A stretch of 64,000 bases of DNA from Roseiarcus fermentans (GTDB taxonomy: Bacteria > Pseudomonadota > Alphaproteobacteria > Rhizobiales > Beijerinckiaceae). The stretch covers positions 62,001-126,000 of the forward strand of contig NZ_QNRK01000015.1 of the NCBI RefSeq assembly GCF_003315135.1, given 5' to 3'. Within the stretch, counting starts at the first letter, position 1; every line of letters starts with the position of its first letter. Made by a program: the position numbers and the translations under genes. The notes beneath the pieces are model-generated. The model did no database searches. It had not been told where the DNA came from and was given only the letters and a program-made list of their open reading frames with translations. Shown here in pieces: positions 47,606 through 56,881 of the stretch.

Positions 47606-48543
47606 GGCTCGCCCTCCCCGTTCGGCGGCCCCGCCACCAGGAGCGGCAGCGTCGCCGCGATCGACAGCACCATGAAGGCTTCGATGAACAGAATGAGCGG
47701 TTTGGCGAAGCCGGCGGGATAGGCGAAGAAGCTCCCGGCGATCAACGGCCCGGCGAGCCCGACGACGAGGAACACCGCGGGGCCCGCGATCAGCGCGAGG
47801 CGAAGCCGGCGCGAGCCGATCCGCGGCGGCCGCATCAGCCGGGCCATCATCACGATCATCGCCATCGCGGCCAGGATCGCGCCGCCCTGGAAGGCGCCGC
47901 CCGGCTCGTCCGCGCCGACCCAGAAGATCTGCACGCCGATCACGAGTCCGACCGGCGCCAGGACGCGGGCGAGGAAGACGAGCGCCGGGTCGGGCGAGGC
48001 CGGCCCGAGCGGCGCCGGCCGGCCGCCCCAGAAGCGGTCCGGCGCGACCGACCAGACGCCGACCACCGCCAGCACCAGCACCACCTTTTCCAGCATCGTG
48101 TCGAACGAGCGATAGGCGATCAGCACCGCGGTGACCGCGTTGCCGAGCCCGGTCTGGGCGAGATGGCGGTCGGCCTCGGGCGCGAGCGACGGCGCGGGGT
48201 CGGGCAGATAGAGCAAGGCGGCCGCGATCAGGCCGGCGACCAGCGCGGCGAGCCCGGCGGCGGCGAGCTTCAGGCCGAGGCCCGGCCCGGCCTCCGGCTG
48301 CGGCAGGCGGCCGAGCCGCTTCGAGGCGACGACCAGCAGGACCCCGGTGACGCCGCCGCCGATGGCGGCCTCGGTCAGCGCGACGTCGGGCGCGTAGAGG
48401 CGCACCCAGACGATCGCCAGCAAGAGCCCGTAGGCGACGTAGCCGACGACCGCGCTGAACATCTCGCGGGCGGCGATGGTCCAGGCGGCGACCCCGAGCA
48501 CGAGCGCGGCGATCGCGAGGTCGAGCGCGTCGAACACCGTCAT
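47602..48543 (-). CDS. mnhB: fused DUF4040-MbhE-MnhB antiporter subunit
   Basis: 313 residues. Residues 1-80 form a DUF4040 domain (RLYAPDVALTEAAIGGG), corresponding to the C-terminal part of MrpA. Residues ~85-165 match MbhE (NAVTAVLIAYRSFDTMLEKV). Residues ~185-305 are an MnhB domain (IFWVGADEPGGAFQGGAILA). In Mbh-type cassettes of archaea these are three genes, D, E and F. The fusion explains the absence of a full MrpA gene in the cassette. Four-base overlaps occur on both sides. Confidence 0.9.
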   Translation of the reverse strand: MTVFDALDLAIAALVLGVAAWTIAAREMFSAVVGYVAYGLLLAIVWVRLYAPDVALTEAAIGGGVTGVLLVVASKRLGRLPQPEAGPGLGLKLAAAGLAALVAGLIAAALLYLPDPAPSLAPEADRHLAQTGLGNAVTAVLIAYRSFDTMLEKVVLVLAVVGVWSVAPDRFWGGRPAPLGPASPDPALVFLARVLAPVGLVIGVQIFWVGADEPGGAFQGGAILAAMAMIVMMARLMRPPRIGSRRLRLALIAGPAVFLVVGLAGPLIAGSFFAYPAGFAKPLILFIEAFMVLSIAATLPLLVAGPPNGEGEP

Positions 48544-48833
48544 GTCTCGGCGTCCCTGCGCCTCAGCGCGCCGCCGATCAGTTGCGCGACCGTCGCGCTC
48601 GACACCTGCACGAGCGCCCAGAGCACGACGAGCTTCAACGCCGCCAGCGGCGACCCGGCGCGCGGCAGCAATCCGATCACCACCAGCCCGAGGCCGAGAT
48701 TGTCGGCCTTGGTCAGCGCGTGCAGGCGGGAGAGCGAATCGGGGAAGCGGACCAGCGCGACCGTCCCGGCGACGAAGAAGAACACGCCCGCGCCGATCGC
48801 GAGGAGGCTGAACACGTCGAGGGCCGCGCTCAT
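48540..48833 (-). CDS. mnhG: Mrp-type antiporter subunit G
   Basis: 97 residues with three helices; FVAGTVALVRFPDSLSRLHA and TKADNLGLGLVVIGLL are MnhG/PhaG signatures. It overlaps mnhF and the mnhB fusion by four bases each. Confidence 0.92.
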   Translation of the reverse strand: MSAALDVFSLLAIGAGVFFFVAGTVALVRFPDSLSRLHALTKADNLGLGLVVIGLLPRAGSPLAALKLVVLWALVQVSSATVAQLIGGALRRRDAET

Positions 48834-49093
48834 CGGCGGTCGGCCCGCGGGGAGGCGACGACGAAGGCGACGGAGGCGAAGCTCGACAGCAGCGCCAACC
48901 CGAGCGCGACGTTTTCGACGCCCGCGACCTCGGTCGCTGCGGCGGCGAGGAGCAGCGCCGCGACGCCGCCGGTGCCGAGAAGCTGCACCGCCATCATCCG
49001 GTCCACCTCGCGGGGGCCGTAGAGCACGCGCACGAGCCCGACGGCGACGGTCAGAAGGATCGCTCCGGCGGCGACGAGAAGGGCGTCAGTCAT
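48830..49093 (-). CDS. mnhF: Mrp-type antiporter subunit F
   Basis: 87 residues with three helices; LVRVLYGPREVDRMMAVQLLG is the MnhF/PhaF signature. It overlaps mnhE by eight bases and mnhG by four. Confidence 0.9.
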   Translation of the reverse strand: MTDALLVAAGAILLTVAVGLVRVLYGPREVDRMMAVQLLGTGGVAALLLAAAATEVAGVENVALGLALLSSFASVAFVVASPRADRR

Positions 49094-49559
49094 GGCCGAG
49101 CGTCCTGAGGAAAGCGGCCTCCTCGGCCGCGAGATCGGCGGCGATCGGCTGGCGAACGTCGAGGCCGTGCACCCAGGCCTTGTGGGCGTCGTCGGGGTCG
49201 AAGCCGGTCAGCAGCGTTCCGGGCATGAGATTGGCGATGATGCAGAAGGCGTTGCGGGCGAAGCCGGGCGCGAGCGCGAGCCGAACTTCGAGCATGCCGG
49301 GCTCGAGGTCGGGCGTGCGCGCAAGCGCGCGCCTGGCGACATCGAGCCCCGCCGACAGCGACCCGCTCAGAAACTCGATCAGGAAGGACAGCGCGGCGGA
49401 AAGGTTCAGCCGCGCGCCGGCGGGCGGCGCGAGGATCAGGCTGGTCCAGGCCGCCGCGGCGGCGACCGCGACGCCGACCGGAAGGTCCGACGGCCTGGGG
49501 CCGGCGACTGCGAGCCAGAGCAGCAGAAAGCCGAGCCCGCGTGCGAGCGGCGCGTTCAT
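49086..49559 (-). CDS. mnhE: Mrp-type antiporter subunit E
   Basis: 157 residues. An N-terminal hydrophobic part is followed by SLSAGLDVARRALAR, then FARNAFCIIANLMPGTLLTG, the MnhE signature, and a short cytoplasmic tail. The ATG at 49559 was chosen over 49595 because sequence above it overlaps the preceding small gene. It is the first gene of the antiporter cassette, only 16 bases after the Tat-peptide gene. Confidence 0.9.
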   Translation of the reverse strand: MNAPLARGLGFLLLWLAVAGPRPSDLPVGVAVAAAAAWTSLILAPPAGARLNLSAALSFLIEFLSGSLSAGLDVARRALARTPDLEPGMLEVRLALAPGFARNAFCIIANLMPGTLLTGFDPDDAHKAWVHGLDVRQPIAADLAAEEAAFLRTLGHD

Positions 49560-49575
49560 CGGCGGCCCCGCCCGC

Positions 49576-49824
49576 CTAGACCCAGCGCCAGCCACAGACG
49601 CGCCGGCCGCGGCGCCACCAGCAGACCCAGCGGCGCCGGCGCGGCCGTCCGTTGACGATGACGACCTGCGCCCGCTCGACGTCGTCGTTCATCTCGCCCG
49701 CGAGCCGGCCGGCGGCGCCGGCGTCGAGCGGCAGCGCCGACGCAGCGAGGGGAGCGAGCGCCAGTCCCGCGCCCGCGCCGCAGAGCGCCGCGACCAGAAA
49801 CTTTCGCCGGTCCATCGTGTTCAT
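49576..49824 (-). CDS. small Tat-exported Arg/Trp-rich protein
   Basis: 82 residues. A twin-arginine signal (MDRRKFLVAALCGAGAG) is followed by a short domain ending in an extreme tail, RRRRWVCWWRRGRRVCGWRW. Similar Arg/Trp-tailed small proteins occur in Hyphomicrobiales; the function is unknown. The tail has two Cys that could form a disulfide. It lies 27 bases after the RND pump gene and 16 before mnhE, bridging two transport cassettes. Confidence 0.7.
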   Translation of the reverse strand: MNTMDRRKFLVAALCGAGAGLALAPLAASALPLDAGAAGRLAGEMNDDVERAQVVIVNGRPRRRRWVCWWRRGRRVCGWRWV

Positions 49825-49851
49825 TCTGGTCTCCTTTCCCAAAGGCAATCG

Positions 49852-52800
49852 TCAACCCGTCACCGCCTGGGCGCGGGAGCTGGCGCCAACCCGGGCCTCG
49901 GGCGTCTCCCGGACCCGGAAGAAGATCACATAGAGAGCGGGCAGCACGAGCAGCGTCAGCACGGTCGCGACGAACAGGCCGCCCATGATGGCGAACGCCA
50001 TCGGGCCCCAGAACACGGTCGGGGCGATCGGAATGAAGCCCAGCACCGTCGAAATCGCCGTCAGCATGATCGGCCGGAAGCGGGAGACCGATCCCTCGAC
50101 CACCGCGTCCCAGGCGCCGCGCCCCTCGCGCCGCTCCGTCTCGATCTGCTCGATCAGGATGACCGCGTTGCGGGCGATCATGCCCATCAGCGCCAGGATG
50201 CCGAGGATGGCGACGAAGCCGAGCGGCCGCCCGGCCAGGAGCAGCGCCCCGACGATGCCGATCAGGCCCATCGGCACGATGCTGAGCACCAGCGCCAACC
50301 GGCTGAAGCTGTGTAGCTGCGCCATCAGGAACAGCAGCATCAGGAACAGCATCACCGGCACCTTGGCGAACACCGAAGCCTGCGACGCGGCGCTCTCTTC
50401 GACCGTCCCGCCGACGGCGATGCTGTAGCCCTTCGGCAGCGTCGACCGCAGCGTGTCGATCGCCGGCGCCAGCGCTTCGACCGCCGCCTCGGGCGTCGCG
50501 CCCCCGGCGACGTCGGCCTGGACGGTCAGCGTCGGCGTGCGGTCGCGCCGCCAGATCAGCGGATATTCCTGATCGAATTCGAAATTCGCGATCTGGCTGA
50601 GCGGCACGGTGCGCCCGTTCGGCAACGGCACCTGCAGGCCGCGCAGGGTCGAGAGCGACACGCGCTGCTCGTCCTGGGCGCGGGCGACGACGTCGACGAG
50701 ATAGATGTCGTCGCGCACCTGGGTGATCGGCGCGCCGGTCATCACGGTGTTGAGGAACGACGACAGCGCCTGCGAGCTGAGCCCGAGAAGCCGGGCCTGA
50801 TCCTGGTCGATCTCGACGCGCACCTTGCGGGCGGGCTCCATCCAGTCGTAGTTTACGCGCCTGAGCCCGGCGTCGCCGCCCATGACCTGACCGAGCTGCA
50901 AGGCGATCGACCGGACCTGGGCGAGGTCGGGGCCGCTCACCCGATACTGCACCGGCCAGCCGACCGGAGGCCCGAGTTCGAGCGGCGAAACGCGCGCGAC
51001 CACGCCGGGCAGGTCTTCGGCGAGCTTCGTCTCCAGCATCGCCTTCAGCCGGTCGCGCGCCGCGACGTCCTTGGCGATCACGACGGCCTGCGCGAAAAAG
51101 TCGTTGGCGAGCTGGACGTTCAACGGCAGGTAGAACCGGATCGCGCCGCGCCCGACGTAGCTGCTCCAGCTGGCGACGTCCGGGTTGTCCTTCAGCATGG
51201 CGTCGAGCTTCGCGGCGGCCTTGTCGCTCGCATAGATCGAGGCGTTCTGCGGCAGGGTCAGGTCGACCACCAGTTCCGGCCGGTCCGAGGCGGGGAAGAA
51301 CTGCCGCGGCACGTAAGGCAGCGCCAGGACCGAGAGTACGAAACAGCCGAGCGTCAGGGCGACCGTCAGCCAGCGGCGACGCATGGCGGCGAGCAGGATC
51401 GAGCGAAACATCCCGACGATGCGGCTCGGCTTCTGCGGCTTGGCCTTGTCGGGCGCCTTCAGGAGCCAGACGCCGAGAAGCGGCGCAAACAGCACCGCCA
51501 CGAACCACGACACGATCAGCGCGATCGTGACGACGGCGAAGATCGAGAACGTGTATTCGCCGGCCGAGCTCTTGGCGAAGCCGATCGGCACGAAGCCCGC
51601 CGCGGTCACGAACGAACCCGTCAGCATCGGGAAGGCGAGCGAACTGTAGGCGAAGGTCGCCGCCTTCGCCTTGCTTTCGCCGGCCGCCATCCGCGACGTC
51701 ATCACATCGACGGTGGTCATGGCGTCGTCGACCAGCAGCCCGAGCGCGATGATCAGGGCCCCCAGCGAGATGCGCTGAAGGTCGATGTTCAGATACTCCA
51801 TGATCGGGAAGATGATCGCCATGGTCAGCGGGATCGACAGCGCGACCACGGCGCCGGGGCGGATCCCGAGGCTGACGATGCTCACCGCCATGATGATCGC
51901 AATCGCCTGCCACAGCGACTCCATGAACTCGCCGATCGCGTTGTTCACGACGACGGGCTGGTCGGAGACGAGCGCGACGTCGATGCCGATCGGCGTGTCC
52001 GCCATCGCCGCGTCGAGGGCCTTCTTCACGTTGCGGCCGAGCGCCAGGATGTCGCCGCCGTCGCGCATGGCGATCGCGAGCCCGATCGCCGGCTTGCCGT
52101 TGACGCGGAACATCGGCTGGGGCGGGTCGGCGAGCGCGCGGCGCACCTCGGCGATGTCGCGCAGCCGGATCAGGCGGCCGTTGGACAGGAAATTGACGTC
52201 GAGAAGGTCATTCTCGGAACGGAAGGCGCCGGTCACGCGGATCGACAGCTTTTCGTCGCCGGTCTGCAGCTCGCCCGCCGGGATCACGGCGTTCTGCGCC
52301 TGCAAGGCGGCGATGAGCGCGGCGCGGTCGATGCCGAGGCCCGCCAGCACCTGGGTCCAGAACTCGACGAAGATCTGTTCGTCCTGCGCGCCGAGGATCT
52401 CGATCTTGGAGACGTCGGGAACGTTGAGCAGGCGCGAACGGATGTCCTCGACCCGATCGCGCAGCTCGCGGTGGGTGAAGCCGTCGGCGGTGAAGCCGTA
52501 GATCAGTCCGTAGGTGTCGCCGAAGTCGTCGTTGAAGCCCGGCCCGACCACGCCGGAGGGCAACGTCCGCCGGATGTCGCCGACATTCTTGCGCACCTGG
52601 TACCAGATGTCCGGCACTTCGGAAGCCGACGTCGAGCCCTTGAGGTTGACGAAGATCGTGGTGAGGCCGGGGCTGGTGTAGCTGCGAAGATAGTCGAGAC
52701 CCTTCGTCTCCTGCAGCTTGCGTTCGAGCCGCTCGGTCACCTGGTTCAGCGTGTCGTCGAGGGTCGCGCCCGGCCAGGCGGCCTGCACGATCATGGTGCG

Positions 52801-52935
52801 GAAGGTGAACGCCGGGTCCTCGCTGCGCCCGAGCCGATAATAGGACATGATCCCGGCGAGGGTGATCGCGAGCATCGCGAACACCATGAACGACCGGTGC
52901 TTGAGCGCCCAATCGGAGAGATTGGGCCCGATCAT
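49852..52935 (-). CDS. RND-family efflux transporter, inner-membrane pump
   Basis: 1027 residues, usual RND length, with twelve membrane helices in two halves. Proton-relay Asp pair in LLVDDAMTTVDVM (helix 4); other RND markers include FVNLKGSTSASEVPDIWYQV, SIVSLGIRPGAVVALSIPL and MGMIARNAVILIEQIE. It is closest in style to the small-molecule efflux (HAE1-like/AcrB-type) group. Its ATG overlaps the adaptor stop by four bases. No outer-membrane channel gene adjoins, so it must share one such as TolC. Confidence 0.95.
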   Translation of the reverse strand: MIGPNLSDWALKHRSFMVFAMLAITLAGIMSYYRLGRSEDPAFTFRTMIVQAAWPGATLDDTLNQVTERLERKLQETKGLDYLRSYTSPGLTTIFVNLKGSTSASEVPDIWYQVRKNVGDIRRTLPSGVVGPGFNDDFGDTYGLIYGFTADGFTHRELRDRVEDIRSRLLNVPDVSKIEILGAQDEQIFVEFWTQVLAGLGIDRAALIAALQAQNAVIPAGELQTGDEKLSIRVTGAFRSENDLLDVNFLSNGRLIRLRDIAEVRRALADPPQPMFRVNGKPAIGLAIAMRDGGDILALGRNVKKALDAAMADTPIGIDVALVSDQPVVVNNAIGEFMESLWQAIAIIMAVSIVSLGIRPGAVVALSIPLTMAIIFPIMEYLNIDLQRISLGALIIALGLLVDDAMTTVDVMTSRMAAGESKAKAATFAYSSLAFPMLTGSFVTAAGFVPIGFAKSSAGEYTFSIFAVVTIALIVSWFVAVLFAPLLGVWLLKAPDKAKPQKPSRIVGMFRSILLAAMRRRWLTVALTLGCFVLSVLALPYVPRQFFPASDRPELVVDLTLPQNASIYASDKAAAKLDAMLKDNPDVASWSSYVGRGAIRFYLPLNVQLANDFFAQAVVIAKDVAARDRLKAMLETKLAEDLPGVVARVSPLELGPPVGWPVQYRVSGPDLAQVRSIALQLGQVMGGDAGLRRVNYDWMEPARKVRVEIDQDQARLLGLSSQALSSFLNTVMTGAPITQVRDDIYLVDVVARAQDEQRVSLSTLRGLQVPLPNGRTVPLSQIANFEFDQEYPLIWRRDRTPTLTVQADVAGGATPEAAVEALAPAIDTLRSTLPKGYSIAVGGTVEESAASQASVFAKVPVMLFLMLLFLMAQLHSFSRLALVLSIVPMGLIGIVGALLLAGRPLGFVAILGILALMGMIARNAVILIEQIETERREGRGAWDAVVEGSVSRFRPIMLTAISTVLGFIPIAPTVFWGPMAFAIMGGLFVATVLTLLVLPALYVIFFRVRETPEARVGASSRAQAVTG

Positions 52936-54044
52936 GACTGCGCCCCGAGCACCCGCACCTTCTGGCCGGGATGGAGCGCCTGGACGCCGGCGGTGACGAC
53001 GATTTCGCCGCCGTCGAGCCCGCCGGAAATGACCACCGTCCCGGGGTCGAAGCGCAGGACTTCGACCGGCTTCAGCGCCACGGTCTGGCTCGTCGGGTCG
53101 ACCACCCAGACGGCCGGACTGCGGTCGACGGCGGTGAGCGCGCTCGCCGGAACCGAGATGCCCTTGCCCGACGCCGTGTCCATGCGCCCGGTCACGGTTG
53201 CGCCGAGCCGCATCGCGGCCGGCGGGTCGGTCACGGCGACGCGCACCTTGAACGTGCGGGTGATCGGGTCGGCCTGCGGATCGACCTGGCGGACGCGTCC
53301 CTTGGCCGTGACCGTCGGGTCGTCGGTCAGGGCGATGACGATGTCTGCGTCGGCGGGCGCCGAGCGGATCACCTGGGCCGGCACGTCGAAGACGGCGTCC
53401 CATCCGGTGTCGCGCGCCACCTGAAACACCGTCTGTCCGGGCTGCACGACCTCGCCCGCCTCGGCGCGGCGCGCAGTGATGGTCCCCGAGAGGTTGGCCC
53501 GCAGTTCAGTGAAGCCGACCCGGTCTTCGGCGATCTCGAGTTGCGCCTTGGCGTCGTCGACGGACGCCTGTGCGGTGCGGAAGGCCTGCTGCGCCTGATC
53601 GAACAGGACCCGGGTGGTGAAGCCGCGGTCGAGCAGCTGCTGCTGGCGCTGGAACTGGTTGGCGTCCTGCTCGAGGCGCCCCTGGGCGGCCGACAGCGCC
53701 GCGCGCGCCGAGCGCAGCGCGTTCAGCTCGTTCTGCGGGTCGAGCTTCGCCAGCACCTGATCGGGCGTCACCCGTTGGCCGACGTCCGCGGAGCGTTCGA
53801 TGATCCGCCCGCCGATGCGGAAGGCGAGCGCCGATTCCTTCTCCGCCAGGATCTGGCCGGTGAGAACGACCGACTGGCCGAGTTCGGTCCTTTCCGCGAT
53901 CACCGTCCGGACCGGGCGCGGCGGAGGCGCCTCGGCCGCTTCTTCGCGCTTGCAGCCGGCGGCGGCGAAGGCGAGCGCCACGACGGCCAGCGCCGCCAGC
54001 CGGGCCCTGCGCCCCGGTATCGAAGGAAAGCCGGATGGAGACAC
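52932..54044 (-). CDS. RND efflux periplasmic adaptor lipoprotein
   Basis: About 370 residues. The lipobox ALAFAAAGCKRE marks a lipid-anchored Cys near residue 30. The body shows the membrane-fusion layout: lipoyl-like half (VVLTGQILAEKES, DVGQRVTPDQVLAKLDPQ), a long coiled-coil hairpin and barrel domains (AEAGEVVQPGQTVFQVA). The GTG at 54044 has AAGGACGG upstream; an in-frame ATG at 54080 is the alternative. It pairs with the pump encoded next. Confidence 0.93.
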   Translation of the reverse strand: MSPSGFPSIPGRRARLAALAVVALAFAAAGCKREEAAEAPPPRPVRTVIAERTELGQSVVLTGQILAEKESALAFRIGGRIIERSADVGQRVTPDQVLAKLDPQNELNALRSARAALSAAQGRLEQDANQFQRQQQLLDRGFTTRVLFDQAQQAFRTAQASVDDAKAQLEIAEDRVGFTELRANLSGTITARRAEAGEVVQPGQTVFQVARDTGWDAVFDVPAQVIRSAPADADIVIALTDDPTVTAKGRVRQVDPQADPITRTFKVRVAVTDPPAAMRLGATVTGRMDTASGKGISVPASALTAVDRSPAVWVVDPTSQTVALKPVEVLRFDPGTVVISGGLDGGEIVVTAGVQALHPGQKVRVLGAQS

Positions 54045-54090
54045 GTTTCCGTCCTTGCAAAGAGCCGCTGAATTGTCCACGTCGCCGGAA

Positions 54091-55563
54091 TCAGAACGAC
54101 CCGACGAATGTCCCGAGCGCCACCACCACCGCCAGCGCGATGAGCGCGCCGACGATCGCGACGATGAACACGTCCTTGTACGCCTCGCCGTGGTTCGAGC
54201 CGCAGACCGCGAGCAGCGTCACCACCGCGCCGTTGTGCGGCAGGCTGTCGAGCGTGCCGGAGCTGATCACCGCCACGCGATGGAGCAGCGCCGGGTCCAT
54301 GCCGATCAGCGCCGCGCGCTCCATGAAGGTCGGGCCCAGCGCGTCGAGGGCGATCGTCAGGCCGCCGGAAGCCGAGCCGGTCAGCGCCGCCAGCACGTTG
54401 GTCGCGACCGCGAGCGAGACCAGCGGGCCGCCGCCGATGCCGAGCACGGCGTCGCGCACCACGGCGAAGGCCGGCAGCGCCGCCACCACCGCGCCGAAGC
54501 CGACGAGGCTCGCGACGCTGATCACCGGCAGCGCGGCGGCGTTGACGCCCGCGTCCATCGTCGCGCGCAGATCGGGAATGCGCCGCACGTTCAGCGCGAG
54601 CGCCGTCACGATGGCCGCGGTCAGCGCCACGATCACCGCCCACACCCCCGAGACCGCGGACGGCGTCACGCCGCCCCATTCGGGCCGCGCGAGGAAGCTC
54701 AGGTCGACCCGCGGCAGGACGTAGAGCGACATCGCCAGATTGACCAGGATGACGACGACGATCGGCGCCGCCGCGGCCGCGAACGACGGCTGCGTCCTCG
54801 CCTGCTCGCCGTGAAGAATCTCGGCCGGATCGAACTCGTGCGCCGTCGTCGCGCGCTCGCGCAGCGATTCGGCGTCGGCGAGCATGACCGCCGACGGCAG
54901 CGCGCCCCTGCCGAACCCCTCGCCCATGGCTTTGGCTTTCGCCTCCTGGCGCTGCAGCCACCAGAGGCCGAAAGCCAGCATGATCACCGAGGCGATCGCG
55001 CCGAGTCCGGGCGCGGCGAACGGCGTCGTGCCGAAGAACGGCATCGGAATCGTGTTCTGGATCGACGGCGTGCCCGGCATCGCCGACATGGTGAAGGTCG
55101 CCGTGCCCAGCATGATCGCCGCCGGCATCAGCCGCCGCGGGATGCCCGCCGAGCGGAACAGGTTCTGCGCCATCGGCGCGATCACGAAGAAGGCGACGAA
55201 CAGGCTGACGCCGCCGTAGGTGACGATCGCGCCGCCGAGCACCACGGCCAGGATCACGCGGCGGGGCCCGAGCTTGCGGCTCATGAAGTCGGCGATCGCG
55301 GTCACCGAGCCCGAATCCTCCATCAGCTTGCCGAACAGCGCGCCGAGCAGGAACAGCGGGAAGAACTGGGCGAAGAACCCCGCGGCGCTCCCCATGAACG
55401 TCTGGGTCCAGTGCGCGAGCAGCGGTTCGCGCGCGAACAGGGCGGCGATCACCGCCGCGATCGGCGCGAGCAGCAGCACGCTCCAGCCCCTGAAGGCGAG
55501 CGCGATCAGGACGCCGAGGCCGACGAGGATCCCGGCGAGGCCGATCAGATCGGACTGGCTCAT
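54091..55563 (-). CDS. GntP-family permease
   Basis: 490 residues with about 12-14 helices. GntP markers: FFPLFLLGALFGKLMEDSGS, TYGGVSLFVAFFVIAP, TFTMSAMPGTPSIQNTIP and SGTLDSLPHNGAVVTLL. Relatives transport gluconate, citrate or D-3-hydroxybutyrate. It follows the patatin gene by four bases, a pairing seen with polyhydroxybutyrate metabolism in Hyphomicrobiales, though no hydroxybutyrate dehydrogenase is here. Confidence 0.9.
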   Translation of the reverse strand: MSQSDLIGLAGILVGLGVLIALAFRGWSVLLLAPIAAVIAALFAREPLLAHWTQTFMGSAAGFFAQFFPLFLLGALFGKLMEDSGSVTAIADFMSRKLGPRRVILAVVLGGAIVTYGGVSLFVAFFVIAPMAQNLFRSAGIPRRLMPAAIMLGTATFTMSAMPGTPSIQNTIPMPFFGTTPFAAPGLGAIASVIMLAFGLWWLQRQEAKAKAMGEGFGRGALPSAVMLADAESLRERATTAHEFDPAEILHGEQARTQPSFAAAAAPIVVVILVNLAMSLYVLPRVDLSFLARPEWGGVTPSAVSGVWAVIVALTAAIVTALALNVRRIPDLRATMDAGVNAAALPVISVASLVGFGAVVAALPAFAVVRDAVLGIGGGPLVSLAVATNVLAALTGSASGGLTIALDALGPTFMERAALIGMDPALLHRVAVISSGTLDSLPHNGAVVTLLAVCGSNHGEAYKDVFIVAIVGALIALAVVVALGTFVGSF

Positions 55564-55567
55564 CGTC

Positions 55568-56617
55568 TCACACCTCCGCCAGCAGCGCGTCGAGGTCGGT
55601 CGTCGACCGCTTGCCGAGGTCGGCGCCGTGCGCGCCGAGGAAGACGTCGGCGGCCGCCCGCCCGTCCGCCTTCAGCATCGTGAGAAATTCGCCTTCGGCG
55701 TTGAGCTTGGACGAGGCCCCGTATTCGGCGAGCTTGTCGGTGGCGATCGTGTGCATCAGCATGCGCGCCCAGCGCGCGCCCTCGCCGGCGCCGGGGTCGG
55801 CCGCCTGGCGGAGCAGCGCGATCATGCGCAATTCCTTCATCAGCGGCGAGTTGAACGAGATCTCGTTGAGGCGGTTGAGGATCTGGGTCGCCGTGCGCGG
55901 CGTCTCGGCCCGCAGGGTCGGATTGATCTGGACCAGGATGACGTCGAGCGCGTCGCTCTCGCGCACCAGCGGCGTGATCGTCGGGTTGCCGACGTAGCCG
56001 CCGTCCCAGTAGGGCTCGCCGTCGATCTCGATCGCCTGGAACATCGTCGGCAGGCAGGCCGAGGCGAGCAGCACGTCCGGCGTGACGTCCTTGTTGCGGA
56101 ACACGCGGCCGCGCCCGGTGTGGACGTTGGTGGCGGTGATGAAGAGCTTGATCGACGCCTCCCCGAGATGGGCGAAATCGATGCTCTTCTCGAGGATGTC
56201 GCTGATCGGGTTGCGGCCGAGGGGATTGAGGCTGTAGGGCGAGATCATCCGCGACATCAGGTCCATCGCGAGATAGGCGGGCGAGGTGTCGAGGCTCCAG
56301 CGGTTCATCAGCCGGTCGAGCGGCGAGCGCTGCAGCGGGCTGAACCGGGCGGCCTCCGCCACGCTCGCCCAGTAACCGTCGAGCGCCTTGCGCGCGCCCT
56401 CTGCGCCCCCCTGCATGTAGCCGCTGACGAGGACCGCAGCGTTCATCGCGCCTGCCGAGGCGCCGGAGATCGCCTCGATCTTCAACCAGGGCTCTTCCAG
56501 AATCCGGTCGAGCACGCCCCAGGTGAACGCGCCGTGCGATCCGCCGCCCTGCAGGGCCAGATCGATCTGCACCGGGTCGCGGGCAGTCTGGGCCGCCGTC
56601 TCGAGTCGATTCGCCAT
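55568..56617 (-). CDS. patatin-like phospholipase/esterase
   Basis: 349 residues. Patatin features: oxyanion loop LALQGGGSHGAF (near residue 20), nucleophile Ser in ISGASAGAMNAA, catalytic Asp in YWDGGYVGNP. No signal peptide is visible, so it is probably cytoplasmic. It may act on lipids or, given the adjoining GntP permease, on poly-hydroxybutyrate or its oligomers. The first gene of the long leftward run ending at 43652. Confidence 0.92.
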   Translation of the reverse strand: MANRLETAAQTARDPVQIDLALQGGGSHGAFTWGVLDRILEEPWLKIEAISGASAGAMNAAVLVSGYMQGGAEGARKALDGYWASVAEAARFSPLQRSPLDRLMNRWSLDTSPAYLAMDLMSRMISPYSLNPLGRNPISDILEKSIDFAHLGEASIKLFITATNVHTGRGRVFRNKDVTPDVLLASACLPTMFQAIEIDGEPYWDGGYVGNPTITPLVRESDALDVILVQINPTLRAETPRTATQILNRLNEISFNSPLMKELRMIALLRQAADPGAGEGARWARMLMHTIATDKLAEYGASSKLNAEGEFLTMLKADGRAAADVFLGAHGADLGKRSTTDLDALLAEV

Positions 56618-56881
56618 GCTCGCCCACCCTCGAAAAAGGCCGCAACCCGCCTCGACTTCGATTCTTCTGGCCTTTTTTGAAGGATTTTGGCGGTTGCAGC
56701 AACGCCGCTGCGGCGGTTTTTCGCAGCTTGGGCGCGGCGGGTCAACCTTCGCCGGCGATCGGAGGGCGCCGCCGGCCGGGCGACGATGGGCCTCGTCGCC
56801 GGTGCAGGGCTCGCGTCGCCGCGCCGGCGCCGGGCCTTTCCGAAGCCGCGGCGGCGCTCTAAAACGAACGTTTGAACTTTC

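Noticed and set aside
52936-53403. An upstream start for the RND pump giving 1183 residues.
   Set aside because: The extra region overlaps the adaptor gene and is Arg-rich. The ATG at 52935 matches the RND N-terminus and gives a four-base overlap.
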